Below, one piece after another: positions 1 to 10,332 of a DNA stretch of 64,000 nucleotides (its first letter is position 1; the number at the start of each line of letters is the position of its first letter). The notes under the pieces are model-generated. The model was not told the origin of the DNA. It saw nothing but the letters and a program-made list of their open reading frames with translations, and searched no databases. A program made the position numbers and the translations under genes. This DNA comes from Myrica gale. Taxonomy: Eukaryota; Streptophyta; Magnoliopsida; Fagales; Myricaceae. Location of the stretch: contig OZ005620.1 in NCBI GenBank assembly GCA_963930655.1, forward strand, positions 18,915,001-18,979,000. The letters are read 5' to 3'.

Positions 1-321
1 TATCACACGGAACCTAAAAATAATCGAAAGATTTTCAAAACAGGACAGAGTCCTAACAATGCCGTGTGCTTTTCTTTCTCACTTTTTGACCTTCTCTTTA
101 AGAATTTTAAAAGTGAGATTGAAGCCACTAGAAAAAGAGTCCTCGCGAACATTCATGTGACAGACTACGAAAGCTTTTGATGGAACTTGGGTAACAACGT
201 GACGTACAGACCTAGAGAGTTAGGTGCAATGCAACTTTCTTTAAGACCTTGCCAGGAACTTCCCAGAAATTGCTTAAAGGTGCTTCCTTGTGACGAATTT
301 GATTTACAGTGCTCTTTTCAA

Positions 322-563
322 CTACCATACTTGACGCAAACTGAAGGATTCATACTACGTAAGAGGGTTCGCAAGCATAAATGAAAACAAAAGCGCCACC
401 CTGAGGAGGAGGGTTCGCATACTAATCAAGACTTAAGTTTTGCTACCATACTTGACGCAAACTAAAGGATTCATACTACGTAAGAGGGTTCGCAAGCATA
501 AATGAAAACAAAAGCGCCACCCTGAGGAGGAGGGTTCGCATACTAATCAAGACTTAAGTTTTG
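322..563. repeat. Tandem duplication, 2 x 121 bp
   Basis: Two almost identical copies lie head to tail (322-442 and 443-563). Both run from CTACCATACTTGACGC to GACTTAAGTTTTG and contain AAGCGCCACCCTGAGGAGGA. I see no coding function. The short reading frame over the first copy has no recognisable domain and the duplication interrupts it. Confidence 0.9.
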
Positions 564-649
564 GTGGTATATTCCTTTTAAGATTTCAAATTCAAAATTT
601 TTTAAGTTTTGGTTGTATATTCCTTTTAAGATTTCAAATTCAAAATTTT
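554..649. repeat. Tandem duplication, 2 x 48 bp
   Basis: Two copies of a 48-bp AT-rich unit begin at 554 and 602, each starting TTAAGTTTTGG and ending in CAAATTCAAAATTTT. The first copy overlaps the end of the 121-bp duplication, so two duplication events adjoin here. Confidence 0.85.
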
Positions 650-800
650 ATAAGTGGTATCAACTCTTTGGAGTCACCTCCAAGACATTTGATTTGATAA
701 TTGATTGGTTTGTGTGAGACGGGGAGATTGCACAGACATCGGAATTAGTAGGTGGGCTTAAGGTGGTCCAGACACCCAGTTAGAAAAAAAAACAAAAACA
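645..800. repeat. Dispersed repeat, copy 1 (related copy at about 14935-15080)
   Basis: This stretch resembles 14935-15080. Both contain TTTGATTTGATAATT, then TGTGAGACG, and later CAGACACCCAGTTA, in the same order and spacing. No coding capacity is visible. It is probably the end of a retrotransposon or SINE-like repeat; the family is not identified. Confidence 0.6.
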
Positions 801-839
801 AAACCGCCAATATATAGACACCTTTAACGAAATTCCAAC

Positions 840-1036
840 CAAGCATACAAGTTGGGCTCTTCACCGCTTGGTTATTGGACAGGCCTTCATCCAGCTCCCA
901 AGTTCAGCAGGTGGTGGGTTGTAAGCGGTCCAGTCTTGATCATTTGAGTCCCCTTAGCTTCAAGAAAATACGTGGGCAAGAGATGGAGTTACAACACTAT
1001 GCAAGGGCTCCTCTCCGGTTATTCTCAATGATGAAT
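840..1036 (+). pseudogene. Possible LINE ORF1 tail remnant
   Basis: The plus strand reads as a basic, serine-rich segment (875-1081). It is the kind of low-complexity tail seen before the endonuclease ORF in plant L1 elements. The LINE endonuclease begins beyond the neighbouring Pack-MULE, at about 3575, so this may be the left-hand part of the same LINE. The assignment rests mainly on position and composition and is weak. Confidence 0.3.
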
Positions 1037-1207
1037 CATCGTTGGAGTTTGGTTATAATAGTAATAATACTGAGGTTTTAAAGTGCGGGTGTACGGGGAA
1101 CGGCCCAGATTGCAACAATGAAATCCAACGGTCCGGAGCAATTCATTAATGTTGACCCGGCTGACCCATAAACCCGCGTGTTTTACCGTTTGGTTGCCGA
1201 CGACCCG
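1036..1207 (+). repeat. Left terminal inverted repeat of Pack-MULE
   Basis: The stretch GGTTTTAAAGTGCGGGTGTA onward to GCCGACGACCC is the reverse complement of 3242-3412 with only scattered differences. Similarity continues outward through GGTTATAATA with a small gap, so the outermost base is uncertain by about 10 bp. Confidence 0.85.
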
Positions 1208-1317
1208 TCTGTTTTACCTGCAAAACAAATCCCTTTTGACTTCAAGTTTCTTTTGAACGCTCTGTTTTTTTGTGTAGTTTCTTGTAGGAAACAGAGACGC
1301 CCACTTCCTTTTTTTGC

Positions 1318-1932
1318 CTCACGAACCGGGTCCCGCTGACCCACCTCGGCCACCACGGCCCCACATGCAACATCATCCCTTGCCATGTTATGTGCAAAAG
1401 CACATAGGGACTTCATGAGACGTGATGCATTTTAGCCTGCCATGTGTAGCCCGTACAAAAAGGTTGACACGCCAGTCAATTGCATCTTGGCCACTTCCTT
1501 CGAGTTCCATACACTTAGGACTGCAAAACTTGGTGGAAGAATATTTGTTTTCGGATCCCAATGAGGGTGGAACTCCTTGGGAAGGGCCATGAAAGTACCC
1601 AAATTTAGTTTGTTGCGTAAAATGTTGTCTATATCTTTAGGGAAGAACTCTGAATTGGCAAAGATTCGGCTGTAAATCGACTCAGCAAGCAGTGGGGTGA
1701 GTTTAACGATTGCAATGCCTGTGCCACTTGGCTTGTAGTGAGCGTGAACAGGTTGTACCAACACTGTAGGCGTGCGAAATTTCACGTATGAAAACTTTTT
1801 GGTGAACGAGTTGATAGAGGCCTGGTTGGTGCATTCGATGGCCATGTATGCATAATCTGCACCATTTAGCTCGCACCATTTTTCTAATTCTCGAACCAGT
1901 TTTGTGCCAATTCCAAGCCTCCTGCAAGCCAA
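1318..1932 (-). pseudogene. HOOKLESS1-like GNAT acetyltransferase fragment captured by a MULE
   Basis: The translated minus strand matches the later part of plant HLS1-like N-acetyltransferases. It has the acetyl-CoA loop RRLGIGTKLV at the start, then FRTPTVLV, EFFPKDIDNIL and LGTFMALP, and near the end MKSLCAFAHNMA. An intact 3' splice site (TTGCAG before GAGGCTTGG) precedes the first residue, so the fragment starts at a genuine exon border and the upstream exon was not captured. The frame stays open except for one in-frame TAA near 1433-1435, between YGLHMAG and NASRL. Homology stops at about 1318, where unrelated sequence joins the TIR. It cannot encode a whole enzyme. Known HLS1 acts in apical hook and auxin responses; any role of this copy is unknown. 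Confidence 0.8.
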
Positions 1933-2477
1933 CCAAATTCAAAATTAAGCAATCGGAAGTATTTAATTGGTTGAGTTTTTGGAGAACATGCTTGAGAGAG
2001 CTGAAGAATGTGGGTCACCTCAAAAAGGATCTAAAGAGCCCCTGATCAGCACAAAAAAAAATATAAAAACTAAAAGGTACCTAGCTAGAGCATGTTAAGA
2101 AAAAACAAATATCCATATTGTTTAAGTTTCGATCGATGTGTTGGGTTGGATACTAGGAATCTGGTTGCAAGCTAGGCAACTACAGGGCTAGCATAGATGA
2201 TCGTAGTCAACATTACAGTGCATAAACACTAGAAGGTAAGAGATATTATTTCTTTCAATTATCTTTATCTTTCTTTCCATCCAGGTCTAAGGGGAATCAT
2301 TTTGTGTAACAACATGGAATGTAATAAGAAATTCTGACCCGTCTCTAGTAGATTGTGTAACAACTTGGTCATGTGAAGCTATATATAATAAGAGCTGTAA
2401 TATCTGTAATGATGCATGATAAGAAAGTGACTTTGACAATTGAATACTCGACTAATTTTAATGCCATGACTATGTAG

Positions 2478-2607
2478 ATGGCACTCAAGTAGCCGTGAAG
2501 ATGCTCTCTCCATCACCTTGTCGGGTATTGCTATGAAGGAACAAGCATGGGGCTCATTTACGAGTTCATGGCCAACGGGGACTTAGATGCACATCTATCA
2601 GGTAGGG
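2478..2607 (+). pseudogene. Receptor-like kinase domain fragment captured by a MULE
   Basis: Two short pieces match the N-lobe of plant leucine-rich-repeat receptor kinases. The first, GTQVAVKMLS, carries the conserved ATP-binding lysine of the VAVK motif. The second, HLVGYCYEGTSMGLIYEFMA followed by NGDLDAHLSG, covers the beta4-beta5 and hinge region. They lie in different frames, and the stretch normally found between them is missing, so this is a deleted and frameshifted relic. No intron or promoter can be assigned. It was too short to show as an open frame and is recognised only from the translated motifs. The wording resembles the malectin/LRR class of kinases, but the subfamily is not certain. 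Confidence 0.75.
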
Positions 2608-2914
2608 AATGATTAAATTTCACCCTTCAACATGATTTTAATTTCAATAGCAAAACCAGGGAGGCTAAAAGAAAGTAAACAGATTAGTAAGCTTGCTCTG
2701 TTTCCTACAAGAAAGTAAACAAAAAATAGAGGAGGAAAAAAAACGAAGTACCCGCTGAGCATATTGATTCTTGTTCTCACCAGATAGAAGTCATCACCAC
2801 GAGTATGCTTTCAGTATAATTCGGTTGTCTTTTTTATTTCATGCAATAGCACGGAGTATATCCATCTATACAGATAGAGGGAAGTATTTCCTTTTAGCAA
2901 GGAATTTGGAATTC

Positions 2915-3208
2915 ATGCTTGCTTTGTCACCTCTGAGGAATACCAACGATGAGAGACAGGGAGAGATGAAGAGCTTTTCAATCGGTGCCAATGACTTCTC
3001 GGACTTCTCAGATGGGAACTTGCTCGACAACATCTATTTCGATGATCTTTTCGTGGGGATCAACGACGGAGACGTGTTGCCGGATTTGGAGATGGACCCG
3101 GAAATCCTCGCTGAATTTTCCGTTAGCGGGGGCGAAGAATCCGAGATGAACACGTCGATATCTTTCAAAAAAATTGAGTGTAATACAAAAACGGAGGAGG
3201 AAGATAAA
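2915..3208 (+). pseudogene. GOLDEN2-like (GLK) N-terminal exon captured by a MULE
   Basis: From the ATG at 2915 the frame reads MLALSPLRN, then [20 protein letters not shown], then [20 protein letters not shown]. This is the acidic N-terminal region typical of GLK transcription factors, which activate photosynthesis genes and chloroplast development. About 150 bp of probable 5' leader were captured with it. The homology ends before the Myb-like (GARP) DNA-binding domain, and the frame runs into the right TIR, ending in SSATKR at 3265. Any product would therefore be an activation-region fragment without DNA-binding ability. It could be expressed as a chimeric transcript or be silent. Confidence 0.85.
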
Positions 3209-3241
3209 GTATGGGGTGGTTCTGGGGAGGTTAAAGGACGC

Positions 3242-3412
3242 GGGTCGTCGGCAACCAAACGGTAAAACATGCGGGTTTACGGGTCAGCCGGGTCAACATT
3301 AATTAATTGCTCCGGACCGTTGGATTTCATTGTTGCAATCTGGACCGTTCCCCCGTACACCCGCACTTTAAAACCTTTGTATTATAACCGAACTCTCATC
3401 GTTGTCCTCATG
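3242..3412 (-). repeat. Right terminal inverted repeat of Pack-MULE
   Basis: Reverse complement of 1036-1207. The inner border is GGGTCGTCGGC at 3242, and the shared block includes CCGGACCGTTGGATTTCATT. The outer border lies near CTCATCGTTGTCCTCATG. Confidence 0.85.
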
Positions 3413-3559
3413 GAGGGGGGTGATTCGATCTCGGCGAAGCCACAACAGTGTTCGAGGGGTTAGAGGGAGACTCAATCTACAGCTTTATGCTTGTCGTAGT
3501 GATTATGGGATGACTGTTACTCATACGTATTTGTTGGTTGAGGACGCGAGCCTGCTCAT

Positions 3560-5089
3560 GCCCCCTCCTCATCAATGATCGCCCTGTTCTGGAATTGTCG
3601 GGGGCTTGCTCGCTAGACGGCAGTTCGTTCTCTAAAGGCTACCATAAGGCGCAATAATCTTGACTCTTTACCTTATGGAAACTAAAAATAGTTAGGCTCA
3701 AGATTTACTCTCTCGCGTTGGTTTTTCTTCTGCTCTGGTTTGTCCACCTCTTGGGTTAAGTGGTGGCATGGTGTTTGGTTGGAGAGACGGCTTGGACTTT
3801 GATGTTCTTTCTATTACTCGGCATTAGATTAATCTTTTTTGACAACCGTGGTTTTCAGGCATGACTTCTTTCATTCCTCCACAGCCCTGTGGAGAGGCCC
3901 TAGAGGATGAGTTATGGGCTAGCCTTTCGGCTTTGGGTTCGCGATTCTCTGGTAGTTGGCTTATTTTGGGAGATTTTAACATGGTCTTTGACCAGTCAGA
4001 TAAAACAGGGTGGTATATTGGTTGGTCCTTCTTCTTCTCAGGATGAATTATATCAGATGTGCCTCCTTAATGGCTTAATCGACCTGAGTTTTTCTGGCGC
4101 TCAGTTTACATGGTGCAAAGATCAACATGGTTCTCATCAGATTAAGGAGAGGCTGGATAAAGGCTACGCTACCACCTCTGGGACGAAACTTTTCCCTAGA
4201 GTGGTTATCTCTCATCTGTCTCGAGTCACTTCAGATTACAATCCTCTTTAGCTCAATACTTCAGGGCGGTATGCTTTCCGGTCTTAAACCTTTTAGGTTC
4301 AAATAATTTTGGTTACGGGAGCCTAGCTGTTCTTCAGTTGTAAGTCAGGCTTGGCACCACCAGTCTCATGGATCAGAGGCATATAAACTTGTCCATAAGA
4401 TTTGGGCGACCAAAACTCGGTCTCAGCAGGATAGACTGGCTTGGCTGGAGCAGCAACACCCTGGTTCGGATTTGTTAGAGGAAGAGGCTCATATTTTACG
4501 TGGGGAGATTCTTGATTTGTTGATGGAGGAACTTCTGTGGAAAGCCAAATCATGGGCTGGAGAAGAAAAAACAGTATTGAAGCCTTAAAATCTGAAGCTG
4601 ACTGAGCTTCAATTGGGGCCGTCTTTCAGACCCAATTCTCTGACTTATTCAGATCCTCATAATCAGATTTAGCTCTTGAAATCCAAGATTTTATTTCACC
4701 AGTGATCACTCGGGTAGAAAATGAGGACTTTTGTCGGGTGCCAGATGACATGGAGATTCACCTTGCGGTTAAGGAGTTGGGAGGTGCCAAATCGTCGGGG
4801 CGATGGAATGACGACCTCTTTCTACCAAAAATTTGGCCAACGGTCTCCAAGTTAGTGTGCTCTATGGTAAAATAATTTTTCACTCTGGTTATCTCCTAAA
4901 GCAATTAAATCACACGTTCATAGTACTTATTCCCAAAACTGCTAACCCAACTTCTGTGTCGCAATTCAGACCTATTTGTCTCTGTAACGTTAGCTACAAG
5001 ATCATCTCAAACTTTTGGCTAATATATTGAAATAGGTCTTGAACAAACTGATTTCTCCTACCCAAATTGCCTTTGTACTGGGTAGGGTC
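3560..5089 (+). mobile_element. L1-type LINE, 5' part: endonuclease and start of reverse transcriptase
   Basis: A decayed ORF2 begins at about 3575 with MIALFWNCRGLAR, the usual start of the plant L1 apurinic-like endonuclease, followed at once by a stop. The endonuclease motif LILGDFNMVF lies at about 3960-3996. Further on come VKELGGAKSSG and, at 4905-5010, the start of the reverse transcriptase domain (TFIVLIPKTANPTSVSQFRP, then ICLCNVSYK). Several stops and frameshifts make it non-functional. The element breaks off at 5089 (VLGRVQ), where hAT-like sequence begins. The missing reverse transcriptase core resumes near 11.5 kb. Confidence 0.85.
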
Positions 5090-5880
5090 CAGTGGCAGAA
5101 CCAATATTACAATTCATAGGTGTCGAACTTTAAAGGCGAAATGATAAAAAAAAGGATAAAATCATAGTTAGCCCCCTATGTTTAGGCAAAAATCAAGCTG
5201 CTACCCTTATTTTTCAATCAAACAATTTGAGACCCATAACTTTCAAAACCTATCAATGTCACCCCGTCTAAATTAGACGTTAAATCAGACGGAAAAACAT
5301 GAAAAATGACCAAATTGCCCATCCAAAATAAAATTACTAAAAATATTAACAAAATTCATTAAAAATAAAAATGATATTTTAAATAAAACTATATTGAAAC
5401 TCTATTTCAATGATATATTTATTTTAATTTATTTCTTAATTTTTTTTTTAAAATTAGCCTTTGAGGAGCATTTCGGTCATTTTGCATGAATTTCCGTCGG
5501 ACTTAATGCCTGATTTAGACGGTGGGCGAAGATTGATAGGTTTTGAAAGTTATGAGTCTCAAATTTTTGGATTGAAAAATAAGGGTAGCAACTTGGTTTT
5601 TGCCCAAACATAGGGGGCTAACTATGAGTTTACCAAAAAACAAAATTCATGCGCAATGCAAAACATTGTCTTAGAGTTACAATGTCGAAATTTAATGATT
5701 AAAAACATTAAAAATATTAGATTATATGTACCGTACTATGTACTGCGACTGAGAGGTGACAATTAGATCATACGAGTTTGCATCTTCTGAAAATGTTGCA
5801 AAATGACTTCGTTCTCAATAGTTTTAAAAACTTCTTGCTCAATTTACACTAACATGCAATCATTCATCCAGTCATCTCTC
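5090..5880. repeat. hAT-like dispersed element (interrupted by a MITE); partial copy near 14640-14900
   Basis: The sequence opens with CAGTGGCAGAACC, which resembles the termini of the small hAT-like element at 48419-48639. It then contains AGGTGTCGAACTTTAAAGGC. After the MITE it continues GCAAAACATTGTCTTAGAGT up to about 5880. The latter part matches 14675-14890 at roughly 85 percent by eye, including GAAAATGTTGCAAAATGACT. The insertion point coincides with the break in the LINE reverse transcriptase. The right-hand end of the element was not found. Confidence 0.55.
5157..5636. mobile_element. Foldback MITE with inverted arms of about 150 bp
   Basis: The left arm begins TCATAGTTAGCCCCCTATGT and continues through AATTAGACGTTAAATCAGAC. 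The right arm is its reverse complement and ends ACATAGGGGGCTAACTATGA. The arms span about 5157-5300 and 5495-5636, around an AT-rich loop. There is no coding capacity. Target duplications could not be read because both flanks are A-rich. Confidence 0.85.
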
Positions 5881-6919
5881 ATTATATTGTGCAAATCACT
5901 CTTGATGATCTTATTTAAGTTAATTCCCTACTTAATTCTAAAACTTTAGAACAAATTGCAGATGATTCTGATGGTTGAGGTCTTGATGCCATTAGGGGCT
6001 GCATTTCTTACATTTTTTGGTTACTACCACAACTGAGGTCTGTCTTTTTTCTTCCCCATTTTCTTTTGAAAAAAGGTTACCAGAGATGCATTTGCAATTT
6101 ACTTTCTCTAGGTTCTATGGATTTGGAATTAAAAGATATTCACATTCTCCAAAGCAACTTCCACACACAAAGCAACAATTAATGCAAACCATGCTCTGAA
6201 TAATAAAAATAAAATTTCCAGGATAAGCAAGATTTTGTAAAAGAGTTCCTTGGATAAATATATCCCAAAAGTGGTTAGAACTTTGGTTTGACCTATACAA
6301 TGATTCTAAACAAACACAAAATTTTTCGAGGTCTCTAATAGAAATGAAGAAACAAATCAACATAGGGAGAAGTAAATGAAGTGATATTGATTGTGAAAAA
6401 TCAGGAGCAAAGAGTAAATATTTTTTTACTAACAGAAATTTAGTAAGATGGCAGGAAGTTACCCTGAGTTGAAGAATTTGTAATCAATGCAAAACAGAAA
6501 ATCATAATAACTGTATATTTGCCTCAGTTATTACGTAGCACTAGGAGCAAAATCATGTGTAGAAAAAAAAATTTGTTTAGGTCTGATACACATTAAGTCT
6601 AGTTGATGGGTATCGGACTAGGCCAACTTATGAAGGCAAAAAAAAAAAACAAAAAAAACATATAATTTTTTTTGGCATAGCCATGGGTAGCTGACGTACA
6701 AGTTCGATACCCTCTGCGTCCGCCATTGGTAGGGTCATTCAGGAAAATTCAGTGGTTGCTGTCGAACTTATTCACACTATGTAGAGGCAACGAGGAAGGA
6801 GGGGCAATATGGCCATTTAGATGGACATGACCCAAGCGTAGAGCTATTCAACCCCGGCGTAGATGCCCGATTTTGGCCAAAACTGGTACCTAAAACGAAT
6901 TGGCCGGTTTTTAAATGAT
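5881..6919. other. Intergenic/repeat DNA without recognised gene
   Basis: AT-rich sequence in which I recognise no domain. A phrase AGGCCAACTTATGAA near 6622, followed by an A-rich run, recurs at about 15417, so another dispersed element is likely. Otherwise nothing can be supported. Confidence 0.5.
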
Positions 6920-7157
6920 GGAAAAAGTATGAAAACAGTCTTGTGGTTTTACGTTTTGACAAAATAGTCCATGTGGTTTCAATTTGAACGCGTTAGTTCA
7001 TGTGGTCAGCAAGCTGTTGCAACATAGTCCCTTCGTCAATCCTCCCGTGAAGTCATTTACGGAGCATGCTGACTTGTCAAAAAGTTGTCACGTGGACATC
7101 GATGAGTTTGCAAATTTCAAACGTGGAATGACATCTCATCCAATTTTAAAAATATCA
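6920..7157 (+). repeat. Left TIR of 3.4-kb MULE
   Basis: Matches the reverse complement of 10100-10332 along its whole length, for example TGTGGTTTCAATTTGAACGC and TCATCCAATTTTAAAAAT. Small differences are scattered through both copies, so the insertion is not very recent. Confidence 0.88.
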
Positions 7158-7409
7158 CAATGTAAATTTGGCCAAAAAAAGGAAGAAAAGTTGAATTTGT
7201 GAAACTCCCCTATTCTCCCATTCCCCACAGCAAACCCTAAGCTCTTCAGGCTCAAAAGAGCCCAACGTTTTGCAGAATCCCCCAATCGAAATGCCATTAA
7301 ATTTCCACAATCCAAAATCCTCCTAATAATCTGTTTGAATAATGAACTCATATTCTTCATTTTCGTCATCCGTTCTGAGTGGAAGGAAGCAACGACCGAC
7401 CGATTTGCA

Positions 7410-8587
7410 ATGGAGTGACATTTTTCGGTGTGTGGATGCAACCTTCCGGCTTCCGTGAAGACTTCCTTAATAGATTCAAACCCTGGAAGGCATTTCTTTG
7501 GCTACCATCGGTACTCAGCTGGCTCGGTACGTTCGATCTCCTTTAGTAATCATATGAAGCAACACCCATACGAAGGGTTTCTGAAACTCTAATTTCTTGG
7601 TTCTTGGAGTTGTTGGGCCTTTAATTTAAAACTTCAAGACCGGTTTGTACCTTCATTAGAACTTCACTAGCCAGTTCTTCATTCCATATTCATTGCTTGA
7701 AGGTTGATGTGATCCTTCTCAATCAAGTCTTGCTTGGAAAGATCCTAGCTTGCTTAAAATCAATCACATTGGTGAGTTGTTATCTAGTTGATGGCATTGG
7801 TGAGTGGAGGACATGAAAATTTAAGTTCTCCGAATTCCCTTAAACAAAACAGGAAAATAGTATCTGCTTTCTTTTCGGTTGTTTAGTGAGTTGTTATCTA
7901 GCTGATGACATTGTTTGTCCAAGTCTACTTTATACTCTGAAAGGTTCACTTTCCTTTCTATGGGAAGGATTCCTTTTTTTTTTCCTTGGCATTGGAGTAA
8001 GTTGGATCTTTAGGTCATCGAGAGAAAGTACTTTTTTGGTGTCGTTCAGATTTTATGCCTGATAGATTTGGATTTGTGCTTTTACTTTGTGCCCATGGGA
8101 TGCTGAATTAAGAGCCCTCTTTTGCTTTACAACCCACTGAGCTCTATAAAGCTGCCAAATTTACTTGTTCCTTGCTGAGTCCTGTAAGATATCAACAGTC
8201 AGTTTTGGTCAAACCCACTTTACCTTTAGATTTCTTTTGTTTCGAATCCATTTTTAGTCTTGTTCTGAAGTAACTGTTTGGTTGATAATTCATTTCCTTA
8301 GTATAAAAGTGAGTTTCCCAATTCTTAATTATCATACTTTGTTTTTCTGATTTTTGCAGAGACAGACAGTGTGGAATTTCTTTCAGTGGGTGGATCCACC
8401 AACCTGTCCACGCGGTCATGAAATATAGCCAACCTATATTAAGAAGATGAATACAATGAAAGATCAACTCAGAATGCATAAGAACAAGGAAAAACATCTA
8501 AAACGATGCTTGGTTGGATCCTGGATGTTCAATTTGGCTGTTCTCATAAGTGCTGGCTTTTGTGTTACATGGGGGGTCAGTGCATAA
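7410..8587 (-). other. Antisense strand of the GRF gene region: nothing supported
   Basis: The minus-strand open frames here (for example 8192-8497) show no domain and lie opposite the exon-intron structure of the GRF gene. I do not regard them as genes. Confidence 0.4.
7410..8587 (+). pseudogene. GRF-type zinc finger / coiled coil / tail-anchor protein gene (degenerate), inside a MULE
   Basis: Two exons are recognisable. Exon 1 (about 7410-7526) encodes VCGCNLPASVKTS then SNPGRHFFGYHRY, the first half of a GRF zinc finger, and ends at a good donor (TCG/GTACG). Exon 2 starts after TTTTTGCAG at 8360. It encodes WNFFQWVDPPTCPRG, the second half of the finger, then KDQLRMHKNKEKHLKR, then a hydrophobic C-terminal helix (FNLAVLISAGFCVTWG), and stops at 8587. 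Defects: TGA directly after the first ATG-Glu, Tyr in place of the third zinc-ligand Cys, and a TAG after CPRGHEI. GRF fingers bind single-stranded DNA in TOP3A, APE2 and NEIL3. The function of the membrane-anchored plant form is unknown. It resembles the copies at 32.5 kb and 61.7 kb. Confidence 0.8.
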
Positions 8588-10099
8588 GTTAGTCCATAAT
8601 CACTCAGATGTTATGTTGTATTTGATAAATTATAGTAGTTATAGTTCATTTAGGAAGCTAACCGTGTATTTGGTAGTCCATTTAGGAATGCAATTTTATG
8701 TATGAATTTGGTGTATGTGTTTTGTTAAACTTCTTAAGAATGCAATATAATGTCCGACTTTGGTCTATGACTTTGGTGTAATTGGTAATAGACCCATGGC
8801 ATTGGTTGCAGGTTGTAGCTGCTGATAATTTTATGTTTACAAGCTCTCTCTCTTTACATAATTGACTAGACTTGCATCAGATCTCCTTAGTTGGTAGAAG
8901 ATATTTTAAATTTTTTATTCTGAAAGCAATAGTTGTTTATTGATTGCACGAGGATGTTGTGGCTACAAACTAGAAATTAAAAATTATCTGGGTGGGACTC
9001 ATGGATCACGGTGTTGTTTGTTGACCACTTTTTTGTTTTTTGATCTTAGATAAAATTGTAGTCTATGATAACATTTCTTGCAGGGTTCCCTTTTTTGCTG
9101 CATTTGAGAAGAATTAAAAGAATGAACTTTAACTTGGAATTCTGAATATCACAAATCCAATTTCACAGAGTGTGGATATTCACAAAATATCCATCTAGAT
9201 GTTCAAAACTGGTCATACACATAAATGACCAGATTTCACAAAATATCAGTTCCACCAGTTTTCACCAAAATACAACCAACATTTCATATCACATTTACCC
9301 AACACCAAATCATACACATCCCAACCAGAATTAAAAAAAGATCCAAATTTCACATAAGAGCTTATGACAACACATCATTGAATGAATCTAACTATGCCTT
9401 TCAATCAAATATCTTCAAGTGTCATCCTACTTCGCGTATTGGGTTGACTTCCACCAATTTCACCACCATTGACATGTAACAAACCAAGTATTTAAATATC
9501 AAAATACATGGGAGGGACTGAGCCCTAAATTAAATAGAAAATGTTTTATTTTGGGGGAGCAAGTAAATACAACAATTGAATATAGAAATGGGTCCACAAG
9601 TTCCTAGTGGGAGTCTATAAATAGTGAGTGAAAAATATCACATTACCTACGGATTGAAGGGGTAGAAAAATGAGTTGCATAGACTGCGTTCTCCTTCACA
9701 GGTTCTCAGAGATTTCGACCTCTTGAAGGTTTGTTTGGGAGATTTGGACAAGGAAAGGATTCAGTGATTTGGGGTAAAGAGACAACAACAACGAAGTTGG
9801 AGGTGAAGTGGAGATTCGGTAGTTTCTGGGAAAAATGGAGGCTTTGGAACATTAGGTGGTTTGGGGGAATAGATAATGGCAAAGGGGAGGTTCGGTGGTT
9901 TGGGAGAAAATGGCGACGCTAAGAAGAGTGGTTCTTTAATCGGGAAAAATGGCGAAACCAAAATGGACGTGGTTTGATTTGGGGGGAAAATGAAGAAAGG
10001 AGGATTTGAGGATTTCGATCTAAGGCATTTTTAGGAGAAAATTGAAGAAAGAGGAATTTAGGCTAGGGCAGTCGACTGCCAAACATTTTTGTTTTTTAT
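8588..10099. other. Right half of the MULE: no recognised gene
   Basis: The sequence is AT-rich to about 9600, then purine-rich with repeated GGTTTGGGGGA-like wording (9700-10010). Open frames on both strands there are low complexity. In comparable elements this position would hold a transposase; none of its motifs are visible, so it has probably been lost. Confidence 0.5.
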
Positions 10100-10332
10100 G
10101 TTTAAAAATTTGGATGAGTTGTCATTCCACGTGAAATTTGTCAACTCATTGATGTTCACGTGACAATGTTTTGACAAGTAAGCATGCTCCGTTAATGGCT
10201 TCACGGGGGAATTGACGGAGGGATTGCGTTGCAACAACTTGCTGACCACAGGGAGTAACGCGTTCAAATTGAAACCACGGGGACTATTTTGGCAAAACGT
10301 GAAACCACATGGATTGTTTCCGTACTTTTCCC
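10100..10332 (-). repeat. Right TIR of 3.4-kb MULE
   Basis: Reverse complement of the left TIR. It ends CCACATGGATTGTTTCCGTA followed by CTTTTCCC, and is then followed by the target duplication TTAAATAAT. Confidence 0.88.

Larger units (their letters stand above)
1036..3412. mobile_element. Pack-MULE carrying fragments of at least three host genes
   Basis: Long terminal inverted repeats (about 1036-1207 and 3242-3412) bracket about 2.4 kb that contains no transposase. Inside are a HOOKLESS1-like acetyltransferase fragment (minus), a receptor-like kinase fragment (plus) and a GOLDEN2-like fragment (plus). Long TIRs around pieces of unrelated host genes are the hallmark of Pack-MULEs. The inner TIR borders are sharp (both at GCCGACGACCC). 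The outer borders are blurred and I could not read a clean 9-bp target duplication. The element probably sits inside an L1 LINE, whose endonuclease follows at about 3575. Confidence 0.8.
6920..10332. mobile_element. Mutator-like element (MULE) with 9-bp target duplication and a GRF zinc-finger gene
   Basis: Inverted repeats of about 235 bp (6920-7157 and 10100-10332) bound a 3.4-kb element. The flanking 9-mers are TTAAATGAT (6911-6919) and TTAAATAAT (10333-10341), which differ at one base. Both TIRs begin GG(A/G)AAAAGTA(T/C)G. Long TIRs plus a 9-bp duplication are diagnostic of Mutator-like elements. No transposase was recognised inside. The left half holds a two-exon GRF zinc-finger gene; the right half (8588-10099) is unrecognised. 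It lies in the interval that separates the two halves of the L1 LINE. Confidence 0.88.

Noticed and set aside
187-384. 65-aa frame at the left edge
   Set aside because: No recognised domain, and it runs into the 121-bp tandem duplication.
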